A stretch of DNA of 64,000 nucleotides from Roseburia lenta (lineage in GTDB: Bacteria > Bacillota > Clostridia > Lachnospirales > Lachnospiraceae), in NCBI RefSeq assembly GCF_014287435.1, contig NZ_JACOPG010000002.1:62001-126000 (forward strand). Reading direction: 5' to 3'. Positions 35,249-43,714 of this stretch are shown one piece after another. The first letter of the stretch is position 1. Each line of letters opens with the position of its first letter. Below the pieces are notes generated by a model that saw only the letters and a program-made list of their open reading frames with translations, ran no database searches and was not told where the DNA came from. A program made the translations under genes and the position numbers.

Positions 35249-36472
35249 TTATAACAAGGGCATTTCCGCTATCGCAAAATTTTTAAATTGATCACGCTCG
35301 ACCATGATCTTGGGCGCTCTCGGTTTTCCATTACTGTTGATGCCCTGTTTAAACTGTGACAAGAACTGTTTGTTACCGTCATTGATATCCAGCAGATAAA
35401 AATCTGCCAGCGTCACCTGATTCTTCATCCGTCCGCCATAACTACGCAGATTTTCTTTGTGTAGTGCGCGATTCCAGTATTCTGTCACTTCATAATTGCA
35501 CACCCTATCTTTGATCGTCTCGTGTTCACAGACCAGATAATAGAGGTGTCCCCTGGGATTGCCGTCGATCAGTGAAAACACCGTATCCCAATCGTTGCCC
35601 TGCACACCGCGAGATTCTATGCTGTGGGTCTTTAAGTCTCCATAGCAACCTATGGTTGGAAAATATAGGTCTAAATCAATACCGTTTTTTGACTTATCCT
35701 GTGCATAGCGGATATCATCTTGTAGTTGATGCTCCACAAGATATTGTTCAAACAAAAATTCCAGATAAAATCCAGCCCATTCCGGTTGATATTTGTTGCG
35801 ATAATTGGCAGCGATCATCTGTCGGTAGCAGTCTATTCCGTGCCATTCTTTGTTAACATCTTGAAAAAATGTCAAAATCTCCTGCACAATATGCTGCGGC
35901 ATAGGATTAGAAACATCCACAGAAAATAGGTCGGGTGTACCCCAGGTCTGCCCTGTATTTTCAAACAGTTCCCTTAGGAAAACTTCAACTCCTTTTGGCG
36001 AAAAGACAGTGATCTGATTGCCAAAATAATCTGTTTTTTGAAAATAATCATGCTCTGCTGCATCGGACAGGTCACTGCTGTACACATGTGCAGAGGAGTT
36101 GTGGGCTTTTTTGTATATGAAATCCTCAATCCGAAAGGCACAGAATAATACCGTTTGCTTATAGGTGTATACCCCTAACAAAATAGGCCGATATCCTTTG
36201 GCAAGAGATGCCTGGTAAAATTCTTTCAGATCATTTGCTATCTGTATTCTCTTTTTAAAAACCGGATGTGGATTGCCCAGATAGGAAACATTTTTGGCAC
36301 GAATGGAATATTTACGTCCCTGATACACACCACAGATGATTCCGTCTTCATCTCTATAAATTCCCGGAAAATATGTCGCAATGCGTTCATATAGAGCCCG
36401 CACCGAAAGTGTCTGATCATAATCGCAGACAATCGTTCCATCTGTATTCACTTGTTCTACTAAAAAAGCCAT
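35249..36472 (-). CDS. Probable type II restriction endonuclease partner
   Basis: A 407-residue protein encoded 59 bases upstream of the C5 methylase on the same strand. No strong family signature is visible. A PD-(D/E)xK-like core may lie at GIDLDLYFPTIGCYGDLKTHS (about 255-275), preceded by an acidic helix (GFYLEFLFEQYL). The N-terminal half may recognise DNA. Position and this core make it the likely cleavage enzyme. AGAGGGGG precedes the ATG. Confidence 0.65.
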   Translation of the reverse strand: MAFLVEQVNTDGTIVCDYDQTLSVRALYERIATYFPGIYRDEDGIICGVYQGRKYSIRAKNVSYLGNPHPVFKKRIQIANDLKEFYQASLAKGYRPILLGVYTYKQTVLFCAFRIEDFIYKKAHNSSAHVYSSDLSDAAEHDYFQKTDYFGNQITVFSPKGVEVFLRELFENTGQTWGTPDLFSVDVSNPMPQHIVQEILTFFQDVNKEWHGIDCYRQMIAANYRNKYQPEWAGFYLEFLFEQYLVEHQLQDDIRYAQDKSKNGIDLDLYFPTIGCYGDLKTHSIESRGVQGNDWDTVFSLIDGNPRGHLYYLVCEHETIKDRVCNYEVTEYWNRALHKENLRSYGGRMKNQVTLADFYLLDINDGNKQFLSQFKQGINSNGKPRAPKIMVERDQFKNFAIAEMPLL

Positions 36473-36507
36473 CGTTGTCCCCCTCTTTTCAAGAATGCTT
36501 TCCCTGT

Positions 36508-36682
36508 CTATCCCACAAAAGCATCTAAATATCCCATAGCGATCGCATCATGCTTCCGCTTAAATCCATGGGCTCCGTTTTCAATAAAGTAAAGCTGCGC
36601 ATTGGCATAAACTTCCTTAGCGCGACTGGCATAACTAGGATTTCTTCTGTAAAAAATTCTTTTTCCCCAGTTTTTTTAACAT
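36508..36682 (-). pseudogene. C-terminal remnant of an alpha/beta hydrolase
   Basis: The minus strand from about 36640 to the TAG at 36510-36508 reads NPSYASRAKEVYANAQLYF then IENGAHGFKRKHDAIAMG and YLDAFVG. That is the catalytic-His end of an S9/dienelactone-like hydrolase. The rest of the gene is missing. At 36682 a GGGAGGAAACGATC-ATG start runs in another frame for 15 codons to a stop. This suggests a deletion joining the start of one gene to the end of another beside the restriction-modification genes. Confidence 0.75.
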
Positions 36683-36806
36683 GATCGTTTCCTCCCAATT
36701 TTAAAACTATGGGCTTACATATAGCACAATTCTATGAAATATATGTTATATCTTACTATAGTTTTTTACTGTTTGCTATGCCATAAAATGGATTTTCTGT
36801 TGTACC

Positions 36807-36842
36807 ATAAAAGGCGCTGCCTTTCGACAACGCCTTTCTTTT
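36807..36842 (-). terminator. Probable terminator of the GH79-like gene
   Basis: The minus-strand AAAGGCGtTG, a loop and CAgCGCCTTT are followed by a short T stretch, 26 bases after the stop codon. The stretch 36683-36806 holds no other feature I can support. Confidence 0.65.
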
Positions 36843-36867
36843 ATATCTTTCCTATGATCTCTGCTGA

Positions 36868-38394
36868 TTATAAAACAAAGAATGTACAGGTTCCCGGTGC
36901 AAGTTCCACCTGACCTGCAGGCTGAACAACCGGACTTAAATCTGGCAATGCATTATCCTCTCCCAAGACAAGTGGCTTGTCATTGAGTGTCATAATGGTC
37001 GCACGCATATTGCCATCCTGGCCTGCCAGAGTATATCTTTCTGCTTCCTTTGGAAGTTCTACCTCGGTTGTCTCTGTCAGTGAGTTGTTGATCACAAGAT
37101 AGACAAATCCCGGCTTGCCGTCCTTGCGAGAATGTGCGTAAACATGTGCCCCCTCACGAACCGGCTCCTTTGTATCATAACAGGTTGTTCCCATCAGGCG
37201 ATTCCACAAGAGCACAGCAAAATAATTTGGACGTGGATCAAAGACTTCACGAGCCAAAAATCCGTAATCAGATGCTGCCAGTGTATTATGGAAAATCACA
37301 CCATTACTAACCGTGGAAAATCCCGCCAATTCGTTTAAGGTTCTAAGAACATCTAAATAGGTAGATGCCCATGTATCTCCACCGCCGCCTGCGTCGCCGG
37401 ACTCGGTTACCCACATTTCTGTATCTGCTGCATATTTATCACGGATTGGAGCATATACCTTGGCACAATGAATCGGCACATAAAGATACTCCTCACTGTT
37501 TGCCTTTTCCGGAGCCCAATGTGCACTTGGCATAACAGATGCCAAACGATCAGATACACCATTATAGTAATGATAACTAAATACATCCAAAGGCTCTTTG
37601 GTACCCTTTAAAAGTTCCTCAGTTGAAACATTTTCCTTGGTAAGCTGTTCTACCCCGCCACCACTTGCACTGTCTTCACTGCCCATAAAATCAAGGCCAT
37701 CACCAACGCTGCTCGGTCCGATGCAAAGGCAATCCGGATAATTCTTGCGCAGCCAAACGAAGAAAAGATCCTGATCGCGTCTGTAATCTGCTGCCGTATA
37801 ACCATGTGGAAAACCGGTCTCCTCCATCATATTCGGTTCATTTGCAAACTCTGCTCCATCGATCGGTACGCCGTATTCCTTACTGAGTGCAAAGATCTTT
37901 TCTGCCTCTGCCGGATGCCATGGTTCGTCTGCACTATGAAGTCCAGGACAGTTTGCTACGGAAATCATAAGTTTTGCTCCGATTGCCTTAACAAAGTCAA
38001 GCACACCGATCCACTGTTCCTTCGTCAAAACATTCAGATATCCTTCCGGTACCTTGCCATTGCAAGTACCATCAAAATCATAATAAGTCTTAGTCGCCCA
38101 GGTACCGGACACACGCACCCATGCCGTTCCCAGTTCCTTTGCCAGTTTGCGCAATTTCTCATCATAGAGGTTGATCGGTGCATAGACCTGCATCAGATCC
38201 TTATACATATCTGTGATATTTTCGCCTTTTCCTACCTGAAAAGGCTCTGTTCCCGCGATCTGCTCCGGTGTGTATGCCTTCCAGAATGTTCCACCCGTCA
38301 CTTCCGCAAATTCAATATTATAAGACATGAGACATGGATTCATCTCACGCAGAGCACTCAGTTTTTCCGGTGCCAAACTTACAAATTCTGCCAT
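36868..38394 (-). CDS. Heparanase-like glycoside hydrolase (GH79 or related clan A)
   Basis: A 508-residue protein without a signal peptide. A clan GH-A barrel is followed by a beta-sandwich. The acid/base Glu is in GAEFANEPNMM (about 180) and the nucleophile Glu in MWVTESGDAGGGGD (about 325); the C-terminal TLAGQDGNMRATIMTLNDKPL resembles heparanase-type sandwiches. Family members act on glucuronides or related glycans. A cytoplasmic location suggests action on imported oligosaccharides. GGAAGG precedes the ATG. Confidence 0.72.
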   Translation of the reverse strand: MAEFVSLAPEKLSALREMNPCLMSYNIEFAEVTGGTFWKAYTPEQIAGTEPFQVGKGENITDMYKDLMQVYAPINLYDEKLRKLAKELGTAWVRVSGTWATKTYYDFDGTCNGKVPEGYLNVLTKEQWIGVLDFVKAIGAKLMISVANCPGLHSADEPWHPAEAEKIFALSKEYGVPIDGAEFANEPNMMEETGFPHGYTAADYRRDQDLFFVWLRKNYPDCLCIGPSSVGDGLDFMGSEDSASGGGVEQLTKENVSTEELLKGTKEPLDVFSYHYYNGVSDRLASVMPSAHWAPEKANSEEYLYVPIHCAKVYAPIRDKYAADTEMWVTESGDAGGGGDTWASTYLDVLRTLNELAGFSTVSNGVIFHNTLAASDYGFLAREVFDPRPNYFAVLLWNRLMGTTCYDTKEPVREGAHVYAHSRKDGKPGFVYLVINNSLTETTEVELPKEAERYTLAGQDGNMRATIMTLNDKPLVLGEDNALPDLSPVVQPAGQVELAPGTCTFFVL

Positions 38395-38501
38395 TTTATT
38401 ACCTTCCTTTCCAATATTTATGCTTTTATCCTAGCACGTTTTTTGTCTTGTGTATATCAAATATCGAAAATAGGCTAAAAATATTACCAGTTTTATAAAA
38501 T

Positions 38502-39563
38502 TTATTCATATAAAAAACTTTTTTGTGCAGTTCTACGCGTATGTAACCAATCCAGACACTTATTGATAACAACCGTATATAGGGCTGCCAGCACATTGAT
38601 ACCAATACGCAGAGCCACCGCCATCGGCATACCAAATAAAGAGGATGCGATAGCCAATGCTCCAAAGGTGTTAAAAGCCGTCTGCCATTTGTAGCCGGCA
38701 GAATATCCGACGCCAATACCACCGATAATACCAATCAAACTGTACATAGATTCCGGCAAAATCAGATACAAGGCAATAAAAAGCACACAACCTACAATAT
38801 TAAACAGACCTCTATCCTTAGCCCTAGGCAGACAATCCTGTGTGAACGGCAAACTGACCGACATACAGGCGATTCCTGCCCACATGGCGCGTGGCAAGCC
38901 AAGTATATTTACGATGAACATAGCACTTGATACGATCAGCGTTAATTTGATATACCAACGACTTCTGGCCGAATGCACATCAAACTCCCGGAAAAGGTCA
39001 AAAAAAGTTCTCCGATAAGGGCGCTCCTTTTGATTTTTGTAAAAAACAGCCATACAAATGACCATGCCGATAAACAAACCAAGCAGACGCATCTGATACG
39101 CATGCCCAGTGACATCATAGCCATATAAAAGCAAATAGCCCAAAACGAAAGTGGAATGATTGTACATAATCACATTGTGACAGCCCAATATCATCAGCAG
39201 GAAAATACTGATCGTGTTGACCGCAAAGTCGCCAAATGCCGGTAAAACATTTGCCAGTCTAGGCCCCGCCATGAGAATCGCAAATATCCCCATGATGGAA
39301 AGCAGTCCATGCGTCGTCCTGATTCCAAAATCCGCCTGACGCAAAACCAAAAGCGCCAGTAAAACTGTCACCCCCACCACACTGTTCTCGTTTCCTGCCA
39401 ACATGCTATAAAGTGTCACCACGGCAACACAAAACGCCATGACCAAATATACCTTGAAATTGTATATCAAGATATGGCGTCGTTTTTCTTTTTTATCTGT
39501 CGTGCTATGAATCAATTGTTTTGAGCCAACAGAACTTAATTGTAATTCTTGATAAAAAGTCAT
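38502..39563 (-). CDS. FUSC-type (aromatic acid exporter/YccS-like) membrane protein
   Basis: A 353-residue membrane protein with about ten or eleven helices in two halves separated by a soluble loop (NQKERPYRRTFFDLFREFDVHSARSRWY). The arrangement of paired short helices (FCVAVVTLYSMLAGNENSVV, MWAGIACMSVSLPF) resembles the FUSC/ArAE superfamily. Its start overlaps the stop of the small upstream frame by ATGA, so the two are translationally coupled. Confidence 0.75.
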   Translation of the reverse strand: MTFYQELQLSSVGSKQLIHSTTDKKEKRRHILIYNFKVYLVMAFCVAVVTLYSMLAGNENSVVGVTVLLALLVLRQADFGIRTTHGLLSIMGIFAILMAGPRLANVLPAFGDFAVNTISIFLLMILGCHNVIMYNHSTFVLGYLLLYGYDVTGHAYQMRLLGLFIGMVICMAVFYKNQKERPYRRTFFDLFREFDVHSARSRWYIKLTLIVSSAMFIVNILGLPRAMWAGIACMSVSLPFTQDCLPRAKDRGLFNIVGCVLFIALYLILPESMYSLIGIIGGIGVGYSAGYKWQTAFNTFGALAIASSLFGMPMAVALRIGINVLAALYTVVINKCLDWLHTRRTAQKSFLYE

Positions 39564-39775
39564 GTATTTTCTCTCCTATCTTTTGTAAAGCGAAGAGAAG
39601 TGTACTGCAAATTTGATTTATTTGCAAGTGGGAAATCAAGCGCCTGCGGATATCGCTTCTTTCTGCCGCCTTGAACCATATAATAATAATCATGATGCTT
39701 CATCCAGCCAGTTGGCGGCATCAGATATAGTTGTAAACGATTGTAATCGGGCTGTTTCATGCTTTGTATCCCCAT
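39560..39775 (-). CDS. Small protein coupled to the FUSC gene
   Basis: A 71-residue frame (starting MGIQSMKQPDYNRLQLYLMP) whose TGA overlaps the FUSC ATG. It is rich in Tyr, Lys and Arg. It could be a real coupled peptide or the 3' remnant of a longer gene. No family is recognised. Confidence 0.35.
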   Translation of the reverse strand: MGIQSMKQPDYNRLQLYLMPPTGWMKHHDYYYMVQGGRKKRYPQALDFPLANKSNLQYTSLRFTKDRRENT

Positions 39776-39907
39776 TACTCTAAAAAGTGCTTTCCACGCT
39801 GCTTCTTTAAAACCTATACTTTGTATTCACTCTTTAATTTTCCAATTCCGATGCCATATCCGCTGTGATATTTGTGGGTTTACTTTTATCATTTTAATTA
39901 TTTTTCT

Positions 39908-40063
39908 TTACACAACGTCTTTATTGTCATTATTACCAAATATAATTTCCATTAATTCACATGCTATCTCTTTACTCAAGACTCTCATAAGACTATCATC
40001 AACTTTACCCTTAGCTATTTGTGCATTAATGGCACGTTTTTGTAATATTGCAATCTTAAACAT
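39908..40063 (-). CDS. Possible 51-residue helical protein
   Basis: In an otherwise empty 358-base gap (39776-40133) the minus strand has ATG 40063 preceded by AGAAGAAAG. It reads MFKIAILQKRAINAQIAKGK and on to a TAA at 39908. The composition is protein-like and helical. No homologue is recognised, and it could be chance. Confidence 0.3.
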   Translation of the reverse strand: MFKIAILQKRAINAQIAKGKVDDSLMRVLSKEIACELMEIIFGNNDNKDVV

Positions 40064-40133
40064 TCACTTTCTTCTATCTGTTATCATTTAAGTCACTCCA
40101 TCCATTCACCTGTAGTGAACCCAATATATCTTG

Positions 40134-41114
40134 TCACTTAATCAGTTCCATTTCATCTTCCATTTTTATAAATCCGTATCTCTCATACAAAGGTCGTCCC
40201 ATATCCGTTGCCTCTAACGCAATCTGTGATATGCCCTGCTCCCTCGCATCTTTTATCAATAAATCCAATGTATGATATGCAATTCCCTGTCTACGATATT
40301 CCGGATTGGTATACATATTCATGATATAAGCCTTTTTGCCTGTCGGGTTATGATATGTCGGCATAACCTGATAAAAGCTGACTCCACCTGCACCGATAAA
40401 CTTTCCGTTATCATATACCAAATATGCAACATGCTCTCCGGTTTTCAATGCATATCTATAATATGCATATGATTCCTTCTCTACCAGAGACATATCCACA
40501 TCATCCGACAATTTATTAGCTGCACGCAGGACAATTATTCTCGTTCTTACTAATTCATCAACATCTTTCATTGTTGCTTTCTTATATTCAAATCTTTTTA
40601 TATGATCGTATGTGCAGCCACCCAATGATTCGTCAAATGTCATTGTTACGTTCTTGTCAATAACAGAATCTGTTAATTTTTTCGTAAAGCAGATAATTCT
40701 ATTTGCTTCTACAAAACCTATTTTTAAGTGAAATTTGCGACTATTTTCATTATCTAGCTCACAATCACTGGCAAATTCTGTACACCCCTGCTCCTTTGCC
40801 CACTTCTGACATGTCTCTAACAGACCTCTTGCCAGTCCTCTTTTTCTATATTCCGCTTTTATAAAAATCCCTTCCAAGTACCCTACTGGACTTGAAGCTG
40901 TGCCTTCTACATAGTCATGTCTTAATCCACATTGTGCGAAGCCAACTGCGCCTGCATCTGCCACTGCAATAAAAACTATCCCCTTCTCTTTGCTAATATA
41001 ATCGTAAAATTCCCTTGCCAATTCTCCAATGGTATGTGATTTCCACATCTGAATCGCCAATTTTGCTACTATCTGTACATCCTCCAAAGTTGCTACTCTA
41101 ATATCCATTTTCAT
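40134..41114 (-). CDS. AAC(6')-like aminoglycoside acetyltransferase fused to a second GNAT domain
   Basis: A 326-residue protein with two acetyl-CoA-dependent GNAT folds. Residues 1-150 match the AAC(6')-I style: YLEGIFIKAEYRKRGLARGLLE, EFASDCELDN, KIGFVEANRIICFTKKL. Residues 190-326 form another GNAT domain (MNMYTNPEYRRQGIAYHTLDLLI, GRPLYERYGF). The first half may acetylate aminoglycosides; the second may modify another substrate or be regulatory. ATG 41114 has GTAGGAG five bases upstream. Confidence 0.8.
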   Translation of the reverse strand: MKMDIRVATLEDVQIVAKLAIQMWKSHTIGELAREFYDYISKEKGIVFIAVADAGAVGFAQCGLRHDYVEGTASSPVGYLEGIFIKAEYRKRGLARGLLETCQKWAKEQGCTEFASDCELDNENSRKFHLKIGFVEANRIICFTKKLTDSVIDKNVTMTFDESLGGCTYDHIKRFEYKKATMKDVDELVRTRIIVLRAANKLSDDVDMSLVEKESYAYYRYALKTGEHVAYLVYDNGKFIGAGGVSFYQVMPTYHNPTGKKAYIMNMYTNPEYRRQGIAYHTLDLLIKDAREQGISQIALEATDMGRPLYERYGFIKMEDEMELIK

Positions 41115-41164
41115 TATCACTCCTACAGCCGATATAAGATTTATCCCTATTACTCCACCCACAA

Positions 41165-41187
41165 ATAGAGCCAAACTAGAGCCATTC
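41165..41187. repeat. Left copy of an imperfect 21-bp motif (candidate island edge)
   Basis: TAGAGCCAAACTAGAGCCATT matches TAGAGCCAAAATGGAGCCACT at 48373-48394 in 18 of 21 positions. Each copy contains two GAGCCA units. The copies enclose the RNA/ADP-ribose locus and might be attachment-site or excision repeats. Confidence 0.4.
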
Positions 41188-41195
41188 GATAAAAC

Positions 41196-41235
41196 AAATG
41201 CCGGAAACCTGTATAAATACAGGCTTTCGGCATTT
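41196..41235 (-). terminator. Long hairpin, likely terminator
   Basis: AAATGCCGgAAaCCTGTAT and its near-perfect inverse ATACAGGcTTtCGGCATTT form an 18-19 pair stem, followed on the minus strand by TTTGTTTTAT. It probably ends the minus-strand transcript coming from the 41500-43000 genes. The stretch 41236-41522 shows no gene I can support; a 63-codon minus-strand frame there has no ribosome binding site. Confidence 0.65.
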
Positions 41236-41522
41236 CTGTCCGTTATTCAAACTCGCAAAGTTTGGTTTGATTTTGATTATTTCAGTGCAGTTATCTATAC
41301 CGTTTTGTATTGATAACTCATACTTTTTCCACACGTTATTCTTCGTTTCACATATTTTTAGTACCAATCCAGTACCATTGCTATATTGTCATTATTGTGT
41401 GTAGTTCCGGTGGCTTGCAGGTTTGTTTACTATTCGCAGAATAATCATCCGATAGTTTGCAAGTCCACCTATGGAAATTATAATCTCTAAGCAATATTTC
41501 TGCAAGAAAAAGTTTTGTGGTA

Positions 41523-41723
41523 CTAATCGTTAGTACCACGATTGCTTTCTATATACTGACTGAAATCAATTACCTTTGCTGGCTTTCTCTTAGCAGCAAT
41601 CCCTAATCGTTCCATGTCTAATTTAAAAAGTTCACTCGGATATCCATACGCATCAAATCCCTCTGGCTGGCAAATATCTCTGTTCAGATACTCACTAAGT
41701 TCCCATTGATACTTATACGACAC
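41523..41723 (-). CDS. Small protein of unknown function, coupled to its neighbour
   Basis: A 66-residue protein (MSYKYQWELSEYLNRDICQP and following) with a GTG start three bases after the stop of the acidic 62-residue gene. It has no recognisable domain and looks soluble. It is last in the RNase III operon. Confidence 0.5.
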   Translation of the reverse strand: MSYKYQWELSEYLNRDICQPEGFDAYGYPSELFKLDMERLGIAAKRKPAKVIDFSQYIESNRGTND

Positions 41724-41726
41724 GAA

Positions 41727-41915
41727 CTACCAATCATCTTCTTCATCATCAAATAACGAATGTGACCCACTGTCCGTAAGATGTAATTCTCCGGATTCCA
41801 TATCCATCGCCATACCAGCCCCCATATCTTGCATCATATGGCCTTCAGAATCCATCATCATACCGCCACCCATGTTATAAAGAAAATCTCCATCACTATA
41901 ATCAAATCTATCCAT
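41727..41915 (-). CDS. Small Met/Gly/Asp-rich acidic protein
   Basis: A 62-residue, very acidic protein with a methionine-glycine-rich core (NMGGGMMMDSEGHMMQDMGAG) and a DDEEDDW tail. AAAGGAGACCAGCAAT precedes the ATG. It sits between the RNase III gene and the 66-residue gene. The composition suggests a nucleic-acid mimic, a metal binder or an interaction peptide, but none can be asserted. Confidence 0.55.
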   Translation of the reverse strand: MDRFDYSDGDFLYNMGGGMMMDSEGHMMQDMGAGMAMDMESGELHLTDSGSHSLFDDEEDDW

Positions 41916-41933
41916 ATTGCTGGTCTCCTTTCT

Positions 41934-43034
41934 TTACTCCTCTTCATAGTTATCTAATACATACTGTAGCATCTCAAACGCAACTTCTTTCTTAGCCTGT
42001 TTTTTTGATGAAGATTCAGAATCAAATTCAACGTCGATTTCATCAATATGACATTCAACATGCCAAATCGGATTTCCATCTTCATCATGCGATTCCGTAT
42101 AATCATATCTTGGAATACTGAAATATCCACGCCGAGCAAGTATCTCAAGCTGATTTATTGCCATTTCAATAGATGGCTCATCTATTTCGTCACGAATCGT
42201 AAACAATAAATCATGTTCTACCAGATAGTCATATGCAGCCTTACAAGCTATCTTGCGTGCTTCATTCTTTGATAATCCATATGCTTTAAATCTTGGGAGA
42301 TCATTTCGTATGGACATTTCACATGAATGATTAGCATTTGTAAGATAATAGCGACCTTGTGGAACAACCTCGATTACTTCAGGGCTACTTGGAATATATA
42401 GACTATAGCGCTCATTTTTATACCTAAAGTACGGAATACAACCAAAAGATTCATCCCACTCATAGATTAATCTTACATAATCTGCTTCTTCCCCATTATC
42501 CACAATAGAATCCGGTCGAAGCATTACCTCTGCCACATTCTGGATGATCTCATAATCATAATTGGTATCAAGCGCAACTGCACCAAGTATGGCCTCAAAC
42601 AAATCTTCTTTTACAGAAGGTTGCTCAGCCATATTTTGTTCTATATCTCCCTTACCCATAATAAGAAACTCAGTAAAGCCCATTTCGTCGATACGCATTG
42701 CCAGCGTCTTTTTTTCTACCAGTTTTTGCTTTATTCTGGTAAGCTCACCTTCTGTTTTCTCACTATGAAACTCTTCCGGTTCCTGTGGTACTCTAAATCC
42801 TGCTGGTATCTTCTCCTGGATATGAAGGTCATTTCCATATTTCGTTGTTAGATACCTCATAACGGAAGCACTTAAAACCGTATCGCCAACAAATTCCAAA
42901 ACCTCATTGTTCTCTCCACCATTCTCTTCGGTATACGATTTTCGTACAAATGCCTGTCTTAACAACTTTTGATTCTTAAACTCATATCCTATCTGATTCT
43001 GTACTACTGTTTCAAAATACTCTTTTTTGTCCAT
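41934..43034 (-). CDS. RNase III-family protein with two dsRNA-binding domains
   Basis: A 366-residue protein. The RNase III domain keeps the signature NEVLEFVGDTVLSASVM (about 42-58; catalytic Glu and Asp) and the second acidic pair in VKEDLFEAILGAVALD (about 135-150). Two dsRNA-binding-type domains follow: one ending LSKNEARKIACKAAYDYLV (about 245) and one near the C-terminus with SSSKKQAKKEVAFEMLQYVL. Housekeeping RNase III has a single such domain, and the chromosomal copy is not in this window. The start is ATG 43034 with AAAGGAG upstream. It heads an operon with the two small proteins. Confidence 0.85.
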   Translation of the reverse strand: MDKKEYFETVVQNQIGYEFKNQKLLRQAFVRKSYTEENGGENNEVLEFVGDTVLSASVMRYLTTKYGNDLHIQEKIPAGFRVPQEPEEFHSEKTEGELTRIKQKLVEKKTLAMRIDEMGFTEFLIMGKGDIEQNMAEQPSVKEDLFEAILGAVALDTNYDYEIIQNVAEVMLRPDSIVDNGEEADYVRLIYEWDESFGCIPYFRYKNERYSLYIPSSPEVIEVVPQGRYYLTNANHSCEMSIRNDLPRFKAYGLSKNEARKIACKAAYDYLVEHDLLFTIRDEIDEPSIEMAINQLEILARRGYFSIPRYDYTESHDEDGNPIWHVECHIDEIDVEFDSESSSKKQAKKEVAFEMLQYVLDNYEEE

Positions 43035-43076
43035 AAAACAAAAAACTCCTTTCAACAATAAATGTGAAAGGGGCAT

Positions 43077-43475
43077 AATAATCTAACACAAAATAGACTA
43101 CTCGTGAGATAGTAATCGTCTGCATCAGACATGGATCTTAAATTTTCTTCTCTATTTTCATGTATTTACTAAAGCACACTTGCATATGCAGTAATAAATC
43201 TCGTACAAATAGAACACAAAATTTAAAAAGCATCACGCCCCAATTTTCAGTTACATGGTAATATTACCACAATAATCAAGATTTTTCCACAGAATTTAAT
43301 TCTGTCAACCCGTAATTATCCACTTCTGGTCCACTGGACCAAAAGTTAAAAATCTCTCCCATCATTCCTCATAAGTTGACTGCAGGGACCCACGGCTGTA
43401 CAAAAAGGCATAAAGAAAGGCTCCCATACCCGAGTAATCAAAACCCGAATAGAGAGCCTTTTCGCGATAGACAGC
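43077..43475. other. Non-coding region with nested palindromes upstream of the RNase III gene
   Basis: No gene is supported in these 399 bases. They hold two perfect palindromes, GGTAATATTACC (43257-43268) and CAGAATT-T-AATTCTG (43290-43304), and a longer one at 43323-43345 described separately. A nested hairpin around 43390-43490 has outer arms ACGGCTGT/ACAGCCGT and inner arms AAAGGCTC/GAGCCTTT, and could terminate transcription coming from the VWA gene. Confidence 0.6.
43323..43345. promoter_or_regulatory. Palindrome copy A, candidate operator
   Basis: CTTCTGGTCCA-C-TGGACCAAAAG is an 11-1-11 palindrome with one mismatch. A near-identical copy lies at 46284-46306. It is about 290 bases upstream of the RNase III start. 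Confidence 0.55.
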
Positions 43476-43714
43476 TTAACACAGCCGTCCATATCCACAG
43501 AATGGATACTGCTGACCAACAGCTACCATTGTTTCAACCAGGTCATTATCTTCCACCAGAGTTTTTTTATGGCAAGCATCATAACAGAGTCATCCGTAAA
43601 CTTAGCTTTATCATCTATGATAAGCGGTATGTTTTGCCAATCCAGATTTTTGGGACGATTAAACTCATACTGAGATCCCAATATATCGCCTAATACTGCA
43701 CCCTTAATAGCCAT
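43476..43714 (-). pseudogene. Frameshifted N-terminal fragment of an ADP-ribosylglycohydrolase
   Basis: ATG 43714 overlaps the stop of the VWA gene (TAATG). The frame reads KGAVLGDILGSQYEFNRP and FTDDSVMMLAIKK, the metal-binding start of the DraG/ARH family. In the T7 run at 43562-43568 (A7 on the coding strand) the frame is lost and stops early. A shift by one base there restores TLVEDNDLVETMVAVGQQYP and FCGYGRLC, a family-like continuation, before a TAA at 43476. Only about 79 of the usual 250-300 residues remain, so the enzyme should be inactive. Confidence 0.8.

Noticed and set aside
41176..41367. A 63-codon minus-strand frame ending near the AAC(6')-like gene
   Set aside because: It begins with TTG without a ribosome binding site and includes a long perfect hairpin, so it is more likely terminator and intergenic sequence.
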